From Pseudoips prasinana (taxonomy: Eukaryota; Arthropoda; Insecta; Lepidoptera; Nolidae), in contig OX621240.1 of the NCBI GenBank assembly GCA_951640165.1, positions 7,080,713 to 7,144,712 on the forward strand: DNA of 64,000 nt, read 5' to 3'. The notes below the pieces were generated by a model that saw nothing but the letters and a program-made list of their open reading frames with translations, searched no databases and was not told the DNA's origin. Below are positions 41,390 through 51,779 of the stretch, in pieces; position 1 is the stretch's first letter, and each line of letters opens with the position of its first letter. Both the position numbers and the translations under genes were made by a program.

Positions 41390-41660
41390 ATCTGATTATT
41401 TAAGTGATAAAAGTGCTTGGGATTGAGTTGTTCTGAGTCAACACACATTATTGTAATTAATTTTAAGTATATTCTATTTTAAAAAAAGATTACTACTGAG
41501 TTTTCTGGCAGTATTTCTCAGTAGCTGCCACGTCATGCACTGCACGGTAGGGTAAAAAACAATGACGATTTTGACATAAATGTATTTCTTTTAAAACGGA
41601 ATAAATGGTTTTCTGAATTTGTATTTGAATAAATATATATTTATTCAAATACAAATTAAT
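41390..41660 (+). mobile_element. LINE L-b 3' UTR, ending in a hairpin
   Basis: GCTTGGGATTGAGTTGTTCT (end of coding), TACTGAGTTTTCTGGCAG, CATGCACTGCACGGTAGGG, AACGGAATAAATGG. The tail TTTGTATTTGAATAAATA is mirrored exactly (41619-41658). Confidence 0.8.
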
Positions 41661-41699
41661 AGGACATTAATCAAACTTTAATTTTTATTAATTCTAGTC

Positions 41700-41990
41700 G
41701 CACACAATAATGTCTTCCTGACCGAATTTGGCCGAAATTCGGTCAGGAAGACATCTCAATGGAGACATGCCATCTGCCCGGGACATATTATAGAGCACAA
41801 GTGTGTACGATACCATAACGGCACTTTCTATTCCATCCCTGTCATTATCCGATGGGAGACACGACCACAAAGAGATCAGGAGGGACAGGGCTGACAGTTT
41901 TATGTGCTCTCCGGGGATATATAGCCCAGATTTTAGGCTGTTACTGTGACATTCTTCTTTACTAAAAAAACCCAGAATCACCTGGGGCAG
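41700..41990 (+). repeat. Rep-4 copy with perfect hairpin
   Basis: TGTCTTCCTGACCGAATTTG and its mirror CGAAATTCGGTCAGGAAGACA make a roughly 43-bp perfect hairpin (41711-41753). Then ACATGCCATCTGCCCGGGAC, CACAAGTGTGTACGATACCA and GACAGTTTTATGTGCTCTCC. Confidence 0.75.
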
Positions 41991-42595
41991 CAGCTAGTAT
42001 TTTATGAAATTAAATGAACCATATTTTATAATTAAGTGTTCTCCTTTTTAAAAGTTACTTTAAAATAAAATTATAGTCCATCTACGAGGTCAGCTATGTA
42101 TGTTTAGAGGTATATGTCTTATGTGTTCTGGTTACTTATTTAAAGTTGAATGTCAAAATGACGTATATTTCAGTAACGGTCATTCATAATTTTTAAAAGT
42201 ATTTACTTTACAAATACCTGTCAGGTTTATTTAATTTTAACAATAAATAAATTTTTTATTTATAATTTTTTATCCAAATTATTTAAAATGTGCTATGACT
42301 GAATTACAAAAATATCTAACATAAAAATTACATTGAATGACTTTTTATTTAGTAGTAGTAGTAGAGAAACGCCATCTATTGAAGTAATAGGGAACTTATT
42401 TCAATAATTCCTAGTCCGTTATTCAGCACGTACCTATCTCACTCGCACATTATTTTGGCTTATAGGATAAAACATTATTGTCAGTACTTTTGAAGAATGT
42501 TCATCGATCATTTTGTATGATCAATATTCCAAAATAGGCTAAACAAATAAGACAGTTATATGTTTTTAACTCACTTATTCTTAATACTCACTTAC
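41991..42595. other. AT-rich sequence
   Basis: No gene or family recognised. Confidence 0.5.
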
Positions 42596-42900
42596 TCATA
42601 ATAATAATACCTTTAATATAGACAGAACCATTGACAATATGTAGTAAAAATATTAGACTTAAACTAGATAATTAAACATAATCTCTTGACAATAACTTGA
42701 TACGAGCTAGCTAAATATCATTTCTGTAATAAAATAAATTTTATAAATGTTTTCATACAAGATGTACCTAAATATCTATGTTACTAGAAATAATATCTAA
42801 TGTATACAACTATATTACTACAAACATGTTCTGACTATTTACAAGCGCTTTTTTAAAGTCTACGTGAATAAAAACCTTTTTTATTTTTTATTTATTTTAT
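42596..42900 (-). repeat. Rep-3, full-length minus copy
   Basis: Begins CATAATAATAATACCTTTAA, passes CTAGATAATTAAACATAATC and ends GTGAATAAAAACCTTTTTTA. This orientation looks like a LINE 3' end with an AATAAA signal. Confidence 0.8.
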
Positions 42901-42934
42901 TTTACTTAATGAAATATATATTTTATATTTATAT

Positions 42935-43022
42935 ATATTTTCTTTTCTTTTTATATTTTTTCATCATATTTCAAAATTTAATCTTAAAATTTACAAAAAT
43001 ATAAAAAGAAAAGAAAATAAAA
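42935..43022. repeat. AT-rich hairpin
   Basis: TTTTCTTTTCTTTTTATATTTTT and ATATAAAAAGAAAAGAAAA pair at the ends, with inverted TTTCAAAATTT/AAAATTT inside. Confidence 0.75.
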
Positions 43023-43299
43023 TAACCATGGAATCTTGTTCGGAATATCTAGGAAGATTAATTTTTGAAAGGGCATTCAATTATTTTGTATAATGCATAA
43101 CATCTAAACGTACAAGCGACATAGTTCCACGGTGAAGTGTGGGCCTTAAATATTAAAAACAGCTAAGAATAAAATCTTAAACTAACGCGTAAAATTTTAA
43201 ACGCGTAAAAATTGAATTGCCTGAAACTCTTACAGTAATTTATATTTAATAGTTAAATAGATAAGTATCACACATCATCAGCCTGATATTAGCCACTTA

Positions 43300-43690
43300 C
43301 TTACTTACTTATCGTATGGGTAGTGGTTACCCTGGTGTCAGAGTTGTTCAAGCCGCCCAGTAGGCCTCTGACACAGCTTAACGACTGTTGCCTAATGGCT
43401 ACAACCAGGCCCGACAACTTAACGTGCCCTCTGCAGCACGGAGACGCTCAGAAATAAAACCAATTTGGCGGTCACCCATCTATGGACTGACCGCGAGCCT
43501 AGTTGCTTAACCTCGCTAATCACTGACGGACCGGTGAGAGCATCTTGCTCTGAGCGCTATGGCCACTGATGGAGATAGACCTCCCCCAAAGGTTTCTATG
43601 ACGTAGGGTTTTGCCGTAGTCACCGCGCTTTTAGCTAGCTGTACACAGATGGCGCTGCTGCCCGACTACCCGGTGTAACCCTTAGTCGCT
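43300..43690 (+). repeat. Rep-1, longest copy
   Basis: CTTACTTATCGTATGGGTAG to GTGAGAGCATCTTGCTCTGA as in other copies, then 130 bp not present elsewhere here, ending CGGTGTAACCCTTAGTCGC. The latter resembles the 3' UTR of lepidopteran non-LTR elements (inference). Confidence 0.75.
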
Positions 43691-43995
43691 TTTTACGATA
43701 CCCACGGGATGGTATAAGGTGGCCCTGTTATTCTTTTACGATACCCACGGGATGGTATAAGGTGGCCCTGTTATTCTTTTACGATACCCACGGGATGGTA
43801 TAAGGTGGCCCTGTTATTCTTTTACGATACCCACGGGATGGTATAAATGGCCCTGTTATTCTATTACGATACCCACGGGATGGTATAAGGTGGCCCTGTT
43901 ATTCTTTTACGATACCCACGGGATGGTATAAATGGCCCTGTTATTCTATTACGATACCCACGGGATGGTATAAGGTGGCCCTGTTTTTCTTTCTA
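43691..43995 (+). repeat. 43-bp minisatellite, 7 units
   Basis: Unit starts (TACGATACCCACGGGATGGT) at 43694, 43737, 43780, 43823, 43865, 43908 and 43950, so most periods are 43 bp. Units 4 and 6 are 42 bp (ATAAATGGCC and TTCTATTACG variants), giving an 85-bp higher-order pair at the 3' side. Ends CTTTCTAGGCCGGAAACC. Confidence 0.95.
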
Positions 43996-44095
43996 GGCCG
44001 GAAACCACTTGGCTAAAGATAAGTATCTACTAAATATTATTTTGAAGTTAAACTTTTTTGTTGTAACCTAAAATAGACTTTATTTTTATAGATTA

Positions 44096-44416
44096 CTAGC
44101 TGTACCCCGCGGTTATACCTGCGTTAAATTTTATTAATTATTATAGCTCCTCTCCCGTAGGTGATAGCGTGATAATATGTAGCCTATATGTTGACCCGAC
44201 CTCTTAGTAATATTCATGCAAAATTTGAAGTAAATCCATGCAGTACTTTTTGAGTTAAGCCCGGACATACATACAGACAAACAGATAAACAGACAAAAAT
44301 TCTAAAAACTATATTTTTGGCTTCGATGCCGATTGTAGATTACGCCCCAAGTATCCTTTAAAAAAAATATTAAATGTACAGTTTTGACTTTTCTACGATT
44401 TTATTATATGTATAGA
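44096..44416 (-). mobile_element. Helitron H1, complete
   Basis: CTAGCTGTACCCCGCGG to TTATATGTATAGA, flanked by A and T. Confidence 0.9.
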
Positions 44417-44715
44417 TTGGACCTCATATACCTAAATGTTTGGTTAACGCGTAGATAATCACACAAAATTGAATTGAATGAAACTCTTACAATGATGTAC
44501 TTATAATAGTTAAATATATATAAGTAAGTACCTAATAAATCTTAATTCGAAGTAAAACAGTTTTGTTTCAAGCTGCAAAATACATTATTTTTGTAGGATA
44601 TATACGTACATACATTATTTAGGTACGATAGCAAATGGGAATTACTTTTAAACACTGATTGTAAATGTTGCCATTCCCATCAATTTCTCTCTGATATCCA
44701 CCATTATTATGGTCA

Positions 44716-44736
44716 TGTGTGTGTGTGTGTGTGTAT
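44716..44736 (+). repeat. (GT)n microsatellite
   Basis: About nine uninterrupted GT units, next to the SINE-F copy. Confidence 0.9.
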
Positions 44737-44737
44737 A

Positions 44738-45080
44738 GTACATTAAAAGCTTCAGCACAATAGTACAATTGTTTCTTATATTTTCTTAGTCATAAATGTA
44801 ACATACCTCATAAAATTTTATGTTCAAATAATATTAACATTATCTGTACATGATACCACATTAAATTTCAAGAATTCTGTAGTCAGCAATTGAAAAGGGC
44901 TATTGTTACTCATAAAAGTAATATTAAATTATTATTAGGAAACACGTATTGGTTCTAGCAAATAGGTATATTTTCTACTGTGTCTGGTCTAACGGGAGCG
45001 TGTTCACCTGCAGAAAATTAGGGCCTAGGTTCAAATCTTCATCCTAGCTCTTTCTGACAAAAACGCCCCCAACCTGTCTG
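44738..45080 (+). mobile_element. SINE-F-like element, plus copy
   Basis: About 245 bp beginning TACATTAAAAGCTTCAGCAC and containing CATAAAATTTTATGTTCAAA, followed by a tRNA-like module: TGGTCTAACGGGAGCGTG (A box) and GGTTCAAATCTTC (B box, near 45029). An inverted relative covers 47395-47885. The tRNA-like part is internal, so 'SINE' is provisional. Confidence 0.68.
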
Positions 45081-45490
45081 AAAATTAAAATTTTAAAGAA
45101 TTATATTTTAGCCTTAAAAATCGTATTATACTTTTATTTTTATTTAGTATTTAAAGTTAATAATTATAGTTTTAGTTTGTACGTAGTTTTAATCAATATC
45201 CAATATTTATATTAGTATAGTTTTAATTTATTTCATGTATATTTCTAATGTATTCTAGTTATATTGCTTGTAATTACAATTGTTGTCATTATTTTGATTC
45301 ACATTATTAATATCAAGAACAAATATTAATTCTCATCTATCTCTGAAGCTTCCAAAATATTAGTGAGTGTATTACATAAAAATATTAAACTTACTTCAAC
45401 TCAGCGCAGTTTATTTAGACTCAACATAAATCCTTCACAAATCAACATAATTTTGATATCAAATTTTTAGTGGTAGTAAACTTACTTAAG
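45081..45490. other. AT-rich sequence
   Basis: No gene seen. Confidence 0.5.
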
Positions 45491-45629
45491 TACAGACGCC
45501 AGCACATCAAGCTACCCCAATCAGTCAATTTTCCCCAATTGAAAGTGAACTTTATGCTTTTGTGATAAAGTTGTAAATCTATAAAAGAAATGCGACAGAT
45601 TGGGGTAACTGCATGTACTGGCGTCTGTA
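45491..45629. mobile_element. MITE-1 copy
   Basis: TACAGACGCCAGCACATCAA to CATGTACTGGCGTCTGTA, 139 bp. Confidence 0.9.
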
Positions 45630-45871
45630 AATTTTTATACGACTAAAGTGGGCATGGAACCCTTTGTATCGCAGTCCGACTCGCGTATATCATATCATTG
45701 ATGTAAGATACGTTTTTGCGTATTATTTGTTTGTTTAATTTCTGAATTAGAATATTTTGTGTTAAGCAGATTATAATTCAGCTTAACAACCGGTGTACAT
45801 TTTATCTTGGTAAGATGACAGGAGCCGGATATATAATACAAACTAAATCTTGGGTGACTTCGATGGTCATG

Positions 45872-46012
45872 TACAGACGCCAGCACGTCCAGGTACTCCA
45901 ATTTCTGTCAATTTTCTTTTATAAGTTTTCAACTTTATTACGTAAGCATAAGGCTCACTTTCAATTGGGAAAATTTGACAGATTGGGGAAGCTTGATGTG
46001 CTGGCGTCTGTA
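45872..46012. mobile_element. MITE-1 copy
   Basis: TACAGACGCCAGCACGTCCA to GATGTGCTGGCGTCTGTA, 141 bp, only 242 bp from the previous copy and in the opposite internal orientation. Confidence 0.9.
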
Positions 46013-46075
46013 CAGTCAACAGCAAAAGTAGATGATCGAAATCGGACGAGTGACTTTATGATAATATAATAATTT

Positions 46076-46285
46076 AATATCCAGGGCCATAGCCATCTGA
46101 TCCCAAATTAAGCAGAGCTTGTACTATGGGAATCAGATAAATGATTTATTACATAAACTACTTTTTTGTAAATACATACATACAGAACAAACAGACATGT
46201 TCATGCACATAAATATCTGTTCTGGGTGGCAATCGAACCCACAACCTGCGGCGTGAAAGGGACGCACTTATCAACCACGCCAATT
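46076..46285 (-). mobile_element. SINE-B copy
   Basis: TCTGATCCCAAATTAAGCAG, ACATGTTCATGCACATAAAT, reversed B box GGCAATCGAACCC and A-box side ATCAACCACGCCAATTT. Confidence 0.84.
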
Positions 46286-46526
46286 TTATAAATTTATCAT
46301 GGATATTAGGCGGCAGTATCATTTTTTACACTTAACACTCACGCCTTTTAGAACTCTTCACCACCAAACTATTGTGACGCAATTTATGATAATTAATATC
46401 GAATATCTGATTTTATTCATCTACATTTAATTTTGCCGTTGACTGTGCATGTAGTCTCATTGACAAAACAAAATGGCCACGATATGAAATAATTAAACTA
46501 ATTCAGCACTTCAATATTGACATACA

Positions 46527-46780
46527 CTAATAATAATATCTTGGACAATGTCACACAGATCATCCTAGCCCCAAACTAAGCAAAGCTTGTACTATGGGTG
46601 CCAGGCGACGATATACATACTTATATAGATAGATAAATACTTATATACATAGAAAACATCCATGACTCAGAAACAAATATTCGTGCTCATCACACAAATA
46701 TTTGCACTTACCGGGATTCAAACCCAGGACCACCAGCTTCGTAGGCAGGAGCACTACCAACTAGGCTACGGTGACCGTCA
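46527..46780 (-). mobile_element. SINE-A copy, full length
   Basis: AATATCTTGGACAATGTCAC, CAAGCTTGTACTATGGGTGC, reversed B box GGGATTCAAACCC and CTAGGCTACGGTGACCGTCA. Confidence 0.9.
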
Positions 46781-46831
46781 AGTAGTAGTACTTGGCAAGC
46801 TCACAATGCAGTAATATAGTATAAATTTGCA

Positions 46832-46874
46832 GAACTAGTCCGTCCATCCAAGACGGATGGAAGGACTAGTTCTG
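46832..46874. repeat. 43-bp hairpin
   Basis: AGAACTAGTCCGTCCATCC and GGATGGAAGGACTAGTTCT around a 5-base loop. Confidence 0.88.
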
Positions 46875-46990
46875 AAATCTAGTTGCTTTTTAACAAAACT
46901 TCAGAAAATATGGTAAAAACCTTACAAGTTATTTTGTTAAAAATTGTTTAGCAATTGTATCGGTTTATTAATTTTAATGGTATATTTTAA

Positions 46991-47250
46991 TCTCAAAAAT
47001 AGAAAATCATAAATTTGATCGTCCGGCGGGTATCGCACCTGCACCATCTTCCAATCCGGGGTAGGCGCTCTGCGTTAAGCTACGAACGATACACGCTGGC
47101 AGATCAAACTTAGGATTCCCTTGCTAACACCTTTCCGGAGGATGTAGGTATTATCTATCGGCTTTGTTTTCTAGAAACATGACCGACTGGTAGATGGTGC
47201 AGGTTCGAGACCCGCCGGACGATCAAATTTATGATTTCCCATTTTTGAGA
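46991..47250. mobile_element. 260-bp foldback with tRNA-like TIRs
   Basis: 66-bp TIRs. The left starts TCTCAAAAATAGAAAATCAT, then AAATTTGATCGTCCGGCGGG; the right is its inverse ending TTCCCATTTTTGAGA. Each TIR holds a B-box-like motif (GGTTCGAGACCCGCC at 47202 on plus, degenerate on minus), and the centre has GGGTAGGCGCTCTGCGTTAA, A-box-like. It looks like two head-to-head tRNA-derived modules. Confidence 0.85.
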
Positions 47251-47394
47251 TTAGATAAACGCTTTGTATTGCGAATAATGCTATAAAAAAAATAATAAGG
47301 TATATTTTAACTTCATGAAAGTCACGCGTTGTGGTATCAATTTAGAAAAATACATAAAAGTAATTCTAGTTGAATGACGGAAAAACAAAGTCAA

Positions 47395-47885
47395 CCTAGT
47401 TATAGTGCATAAGTGTGGAAGCGCCATTTTGTAATCCAAAAAGATGTCTACACAACACGATTGGAGAGAGATAAGGCGCATGACTAACATCTTTAATTGC
47501 TGCGAGTCACGGGCGTATAACGCCTCACAAAATTCCAGGCTCTGGACTGTTTTTGTCAGAAAGAGATAGAACAAATATTTGAACCCTGGACCTCCTTTTT
47601 GGGGTTGAACACGCTACCGCTAGACCAAAAGAGGGTAAATAATATACCTATTTGCTAGAACCAATACATGTTCTCGTTATAATAATTTAATATTGCTTTA
47701 TGAGCACCAATACCACATTTCAATAGCCTACTACAGGAATTCTTGAAATTTAATGTCGTATAATGTACAGATAATGTTAATATTATTTGAACATAAAATT
47801 TTATGAGGTTTGTTACATTTATGACTAAGGAATAATAAGAAACAATTGTACTATTGTGCTGAAGCTTTTAATGTACTATTGGGCA
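47395..47885 (-). mobile_element. SINE-F-like element, inverted copy
   Basis: Reversed tRNA-like module TTTGAACCCTGGACCTCC and CGCTACCGCTAGACCA (47572-47625), then 245 bp from TATACCTATTTGCTAGAACC to GAAGCTTTTAATGTACTATT, the reverse complement of 44738-44985. The segment before 47572 continues the element (CACGGGCGTATAACGCCTCA). Confidence 0.72.
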
Positions 47886-48147
47886 ATAACTGGACGGAAA
47901 AGGCAATAGACAGAGACATGTAACGAAAGAAAAAATAACCGCAGGATCTTATAAACTACATTTATATCAAAAGGGCTCCACGAAGTTTAAAATTTATAAG
48001 CCAATTATTTATACCTTTCATTCCATTGTTTATGCCAATGGAGATTGGGAAAAAAATTGTTAGTTTACCAATGAATAACTTTTTGAAAAATGATGATTAA
48101 ACTTTTTTTGAAGTTATACTTCTTTTGGCGCGATGGAGAAAAATGAT

Positions 48148-48290
48148 GAGAGTGAATTTTTACGATGCGCGCGCACACCGACACCAAAAAAATTAACAGC
48201 ATGAAGTTAGTTCTAGGTGGTATGAGAGTGAATTTTTACGATGCGCGCGCATCGTAAAAATAACAGCATGACGTTAGTTCTAGGTGGTAT
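48148..48290 (+). repeat. two-unit repeat with GC-rich palindrome
   Basis: ATGAGAGTGAATTTTTACGA opens units at 48148 and about 48221; both contain GATGCGCGCGCA and end TTAGTTCTAGGTGGTATG. In the second unit TTTTTACGATGCGCGCGCAT continues as a perfect palindrome. Confidence 0.82.
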
Positions 48291-48990
48291 GAAAATTGAT
48301 AACTATGTTCAAGTTGTATATTAAGAAGTTTAGTATAACTTCTAACGCGTGTACATAAGTACACACAAGTTTTTTTTCTTCAGGGCTCGATTCTTTCAAG
48401 TGTTAAGAAGATACTATAATTTTTTCAAATTTTTAAAATCACATTTTATGTTATAAAAAAAATATTTTTATTGCTGAACTCTCTTTAGCGGCGGCGCGCG
48501 CATGCCTATTTTCAACGTCTAATTAAAATTATAAATAATGGCGATAGAGTTCCGGGAGTCAGGACTTTTTATTGAAAATTTCCTCCTCTTTAACGAGCCG
48601 TTAAATGGTGTGTTTAAAATTGCTTAAATGTTAATATTTTTCAAGTTATTTACAAAAAACGAAATATAATTTTTTTGTCATCTTATTTTGTTAATAACAA
48701 TTGCAATTATGTACCTGCACCAAAATCCTTCAAAAACATTTTTCTAGAGGTGATTCCGAATCGAATGAGCCATCGCTCATATTTTTAGAAACTTTATCAC
48801 TATTTTTCACGTTTCGAACTGGTTGACTAGACTATTTACTCAGTAGATAAGTCCTTAATAGTTTCAATAAATTTGAAATAAATATTATAATAATAAATAA
48901 TACAATATATGAATAAAGTAAATACAATGTAATAATGTGTAAAATAGTATATTCAACATAAAGTTAATTGATATGTAAAATAAAATCGAC
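48291..48990. other. unassigned sequence
   Basis: AT-rich apart from GCGGCGGCGCGCGCATGCC at about 48490. No gene recognised. Confidence 0.45.
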
Positions 48991-49165
48991 TGCACGTTTG
49001 GCGCAACGGAGACAGTCGCCTCGCTGCTTCGTGTCGCGGGTGCGAGTCCCGCACCGGACAACTATTTGTGTGACCCATAAATAGTTGATCTGAGTGTGGA
49101 TGTAATTTGTGCCCGTCTATTATATGTTTGTAAAGTACTCCGCGACACAGGGATTAATTTCTCTG
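48991..49165 (+). mobile_element. SINE-C copy
   Basis: TGCACGTTTGGCGCAACGGA, GGTGCGAGTCCCGC (B box), TCTATTATATGTTTGTAAAG, GCGACACAGGGATTAATTTC. Confidence 0.87.
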
Positions 49166-49169
49166 GGAT

Positions 49170-49425
49170 GATCGCGCTCATAGCCAGATACTCTCACCGG
49201 TTCCCAAGTGATTGGTGAGGTTAAGCAACTAGGCTCGCGGTCAGTCCATAGATTGGTTACCGCCATAGTGGTTTAATATCTAAGCGTCTCCGTGCTTCGG
49301 AGGCCGCGTTTAGCTGTCGGTACCGGTTGTAGCCATTAGGCCCCAGTCATTAAGCCATGTCAGAGGCCTACTGGGCGGCTTGAACACTCTGACGCTAGGA
49401 TAACCACTGCCCATACGATAAGTAA
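49170..49425 (-). repeat. Rep-1, complete minus copy
   Basis: GATACTCTCACCGGTTCCCA, GTCCATAGATTGGTTACCGC and GCCCATACGATAAGTAAA. Confidence 0.8.
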
Positions 49426-49534
49426 ATAGTAAGATCCAAGTAAGCGAATCAATTATTGTAAATGAAAATGATAGATTAAAATAAAACAAATTAAATTAAT
49501 AAAACAAATAAAGGAATAAATAAGGCTCAAATAA

Positions 49535-49843
49535 TCTATACATATAATAAAATCGTACGAAAGTCAAAACTGTACATTAAATATTTTTTTAAAAGGATAT
49601 GACGTGATGTAGAATCGATATCGAAGCCAAAAATATAGTTTTCAGAATTTTAGTCTGTTTGTCTGTCTGTATGTATGTCCGGGCTAAACTCAAAAAGTAC
49701 TCCATGGATTTACTTCAAATTTTGCATGAATATTACTAAGAGGTCGGGTCAACATATAGGCTACATATCACGCTATCACCTACGGGGAGGAGCTGTGATA
49801 ATTTATAGAGTTTAACGCGGGTAAAACCGCGGGGCACAGCTAG
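49535..49843 (+). mobile_element. Helitron H1, complete
   Basis: TCTATACATATAATAAAATC to GCGGGGCACAGCTAG, between A and T. Slightly shorter by small deletions (ACATATCACGCTATC). Confidence 0.9.
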
Positions 49844-50288
49844 TAACTAATAAACCTAAAAAAAATCTAAACTGACCATTGTAATAGTGGATATCGGAGA
49901 TAGAATGATTGAAAGGATTCCCCATCGGCTATGTTTTTTTTCAGCTTTAAACTCTTTGGCTCGTATGCTCTATTTTTTTTTGAGCTTGACTGTACGTTGC
50001 TCTGTAATGTATAATGAGCACACGTGCCATCAACAAAAGACATTAAATAGACACTTATCTATATAACTACTACAGATACATGGTTGAAAGAGCTTAACTT
50101 ATTCACTTTTTTATAAAATTCTTCGCCTTAGCTAATTATATTTTCCTACGTGTTTTCAATGTAATTTGAGGCCCACTCGACATCGTGCTACTATCTCGCT
50201 TGCTCGTTTAGATGTGATGTTTCACATATTATAAAGTAATTGTATCTATGCCCTTTTTAAAAATATGTATTTCAACTATCTTTTAAGA
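49844..50288. other. unassigned sequence
   Basis: Includes ATCAACAAAAGACATTAAAT near 50029, faintly like the 30-kb motif. No gene. Confidence 0.4.
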
Positions 50289-50405
50289 AGAAGAAGAAGA
50301 AGAAGAAGTACACTTTATTGCATAAATAATATACAAAGTACAGTATGCATAGAACCTCATTTTTGCAATTGGCGGCCTTATCGCTAAAAGCGATCTCTTT
50401 TAAGA
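50289..50405 (-). mobile_element. LINE L-a 3' end
   Basis: (AAG)n tail at 50289-50309, TACACTTTATTGCATAAA, then CAATTGGCGGCCTTATCGCT and AAAAGCGATCTCTTTTAAG as in the 3' UTR of 2644-3034. Confidence 0.78.
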
Positions 50406-50814
50406 TTATACCTATCCAAAATATCAAATTTTCATATTGATATTTTAGAAATGACCACTAAATGCGGGAAAAACAGCCTTTCTTATTATTATTTTTAGTA
50501 AATCAAATTTATTCAACGTATTTTGGAATATTAATATCAAAATATTAAATTAAGAAATTAAATTTAAAATTCTTTAAAACTGCTGAAAATATAGGTATTC
50601 TATAAAACATTGTTTGAGCTATCTGTGTTGTGAATTCTGGGCTGAGCTAGAATTTTAATCGAAATATATAATAAGTTCCCTATAATTTCACTAGATGGCG
50701 CAACTCTAATGTAGTCTTAACAAAGTCTAAGTTATACACTGCACCCATAATTAGACCGTGCTCGTGAGTTTAAAATACTATAGAATTTCGTTTTCTTGTG
50801 TCTAATAATAATGT

Positions 50815-51108
50815 ATGGAAATACTTACATTGTATATGTATATATTAGTGTATATAATTTACATGCAATTTTTGGAACAATATAATAATAATAATAAATA
50901 CCTTGATCTGAGTTTTGAATATGCGCAAATTTGGAGAACCGAAAGACCTGCGATCATACCTATTGTTATATCCACAAATGAAGTTATTCTTAAAACCCTG
51001 AAAATCAACCTTGCAAGTTTAGGGCTTGATATCTGGCTGGAGAGTTACATGCAGAAGGCGGTTCTGCTGGCGAATGCCAGAATTGTGCGGAAATTTCTCT
51101 CCATGTAG
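50815..51108 (+). pseudogene. LINE C-terminal remnant, L-e
   Basis: Plus frame to TAG at 51106-51108. The first 30 codons are low-complexity, then AQIWRTERPAIIPIVISTNE, VILKTLKINLASLGLDIWLE, SYMQKAVLLANARIVRKFLS. The pattern 'IIPIVIS...I..L...L..LGL.......MQKAVLL.....VRKFL' is a C-terminal signature I associate with non-LTR polyproteins. Upstream coding is lost, so it is a fragment. Confidence 0.6.
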
Positions 51109-51187
51109 CGTATATATTTTATAAGTTGTATTCGTATCAAAATACCCTTATATAATATATTGTAAATAATAGTGCTAATAAACATGT

Positions 51188-51450
51188 GATATAATAATAT
51201 CTAGGAACAATGTCACACAGATCAACCTAGCCCCAAACTAAGCAAAGCTTGTACTATTGGAAACAGGCGACAATATACATACTTATATATATAGATAAAT
51301 ACAGATAGATAGATATATACATAGAAAACATCCATGACTCAGAAACAAATATTCGTGCTCATGACACAAATATTTGCACTTACCGGGATTCAAACCCAGG
51401 ACCACCAGCTTCGTAAGCAGGAGCACTACCAACTAGGCTACGATGACCGA
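51188..51450 (-). mobile_element. SINE-A copy
   Basis: ATATCTAGGAACAATGTCAC, GCAAAGCTTGTACTATTGG, a GATAGATAGATA expansion near 51304, reversed B box GGGATTCAAACCC and CTAGGCTACGATGACCG. Confidence 0.88.
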
Positions 51451-51509
51451 TATTTGTATATTGTTCTAAAAAACTGAAAACTATATTCTGTTATATGACT
51501 ATGACTGAA

Positions 51510-51545
51510 ATGTTGGTCTAGAGGTTAGTGACCCTACAGTCCAGA
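51510..51545 (+). mobile_element. SINE-E head scrap
   Basis: GTTGGTCTAGAGGTTAGTGA is the SINE-E A-box region; nothing else remains. Confidence 0.5.
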
Positions 51546-51779
51546 CCAGAATGATATACACCAGAATAATTTGAATGTTAAATAAATATGTGTAATTATA
51601 ATTAATATGCAATGTAAGTAAATTTTAATAAAATAATAATAAATTCTTAAGTATAGGTAGTAGCATAAATTAGTATTCATGTGTAGAATAAGTGAATTTT
51701 TGTACGTCATGACATAAAATGACTAATGTGTGAGACTCATTGTTATTATGACATCTGTAATGCACCACATTTTTGCAAT

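Noticed and set aside
43691..43995. CRISPR-like array
   Set aside because: Units are contiguous 42-43-bp repeats without unique spacers, in eukaryotic DNA.
47281..47574. 97-codon minus frame
   Set aside because: Overlaps the SINE-F-like element and has no recognisable domain.
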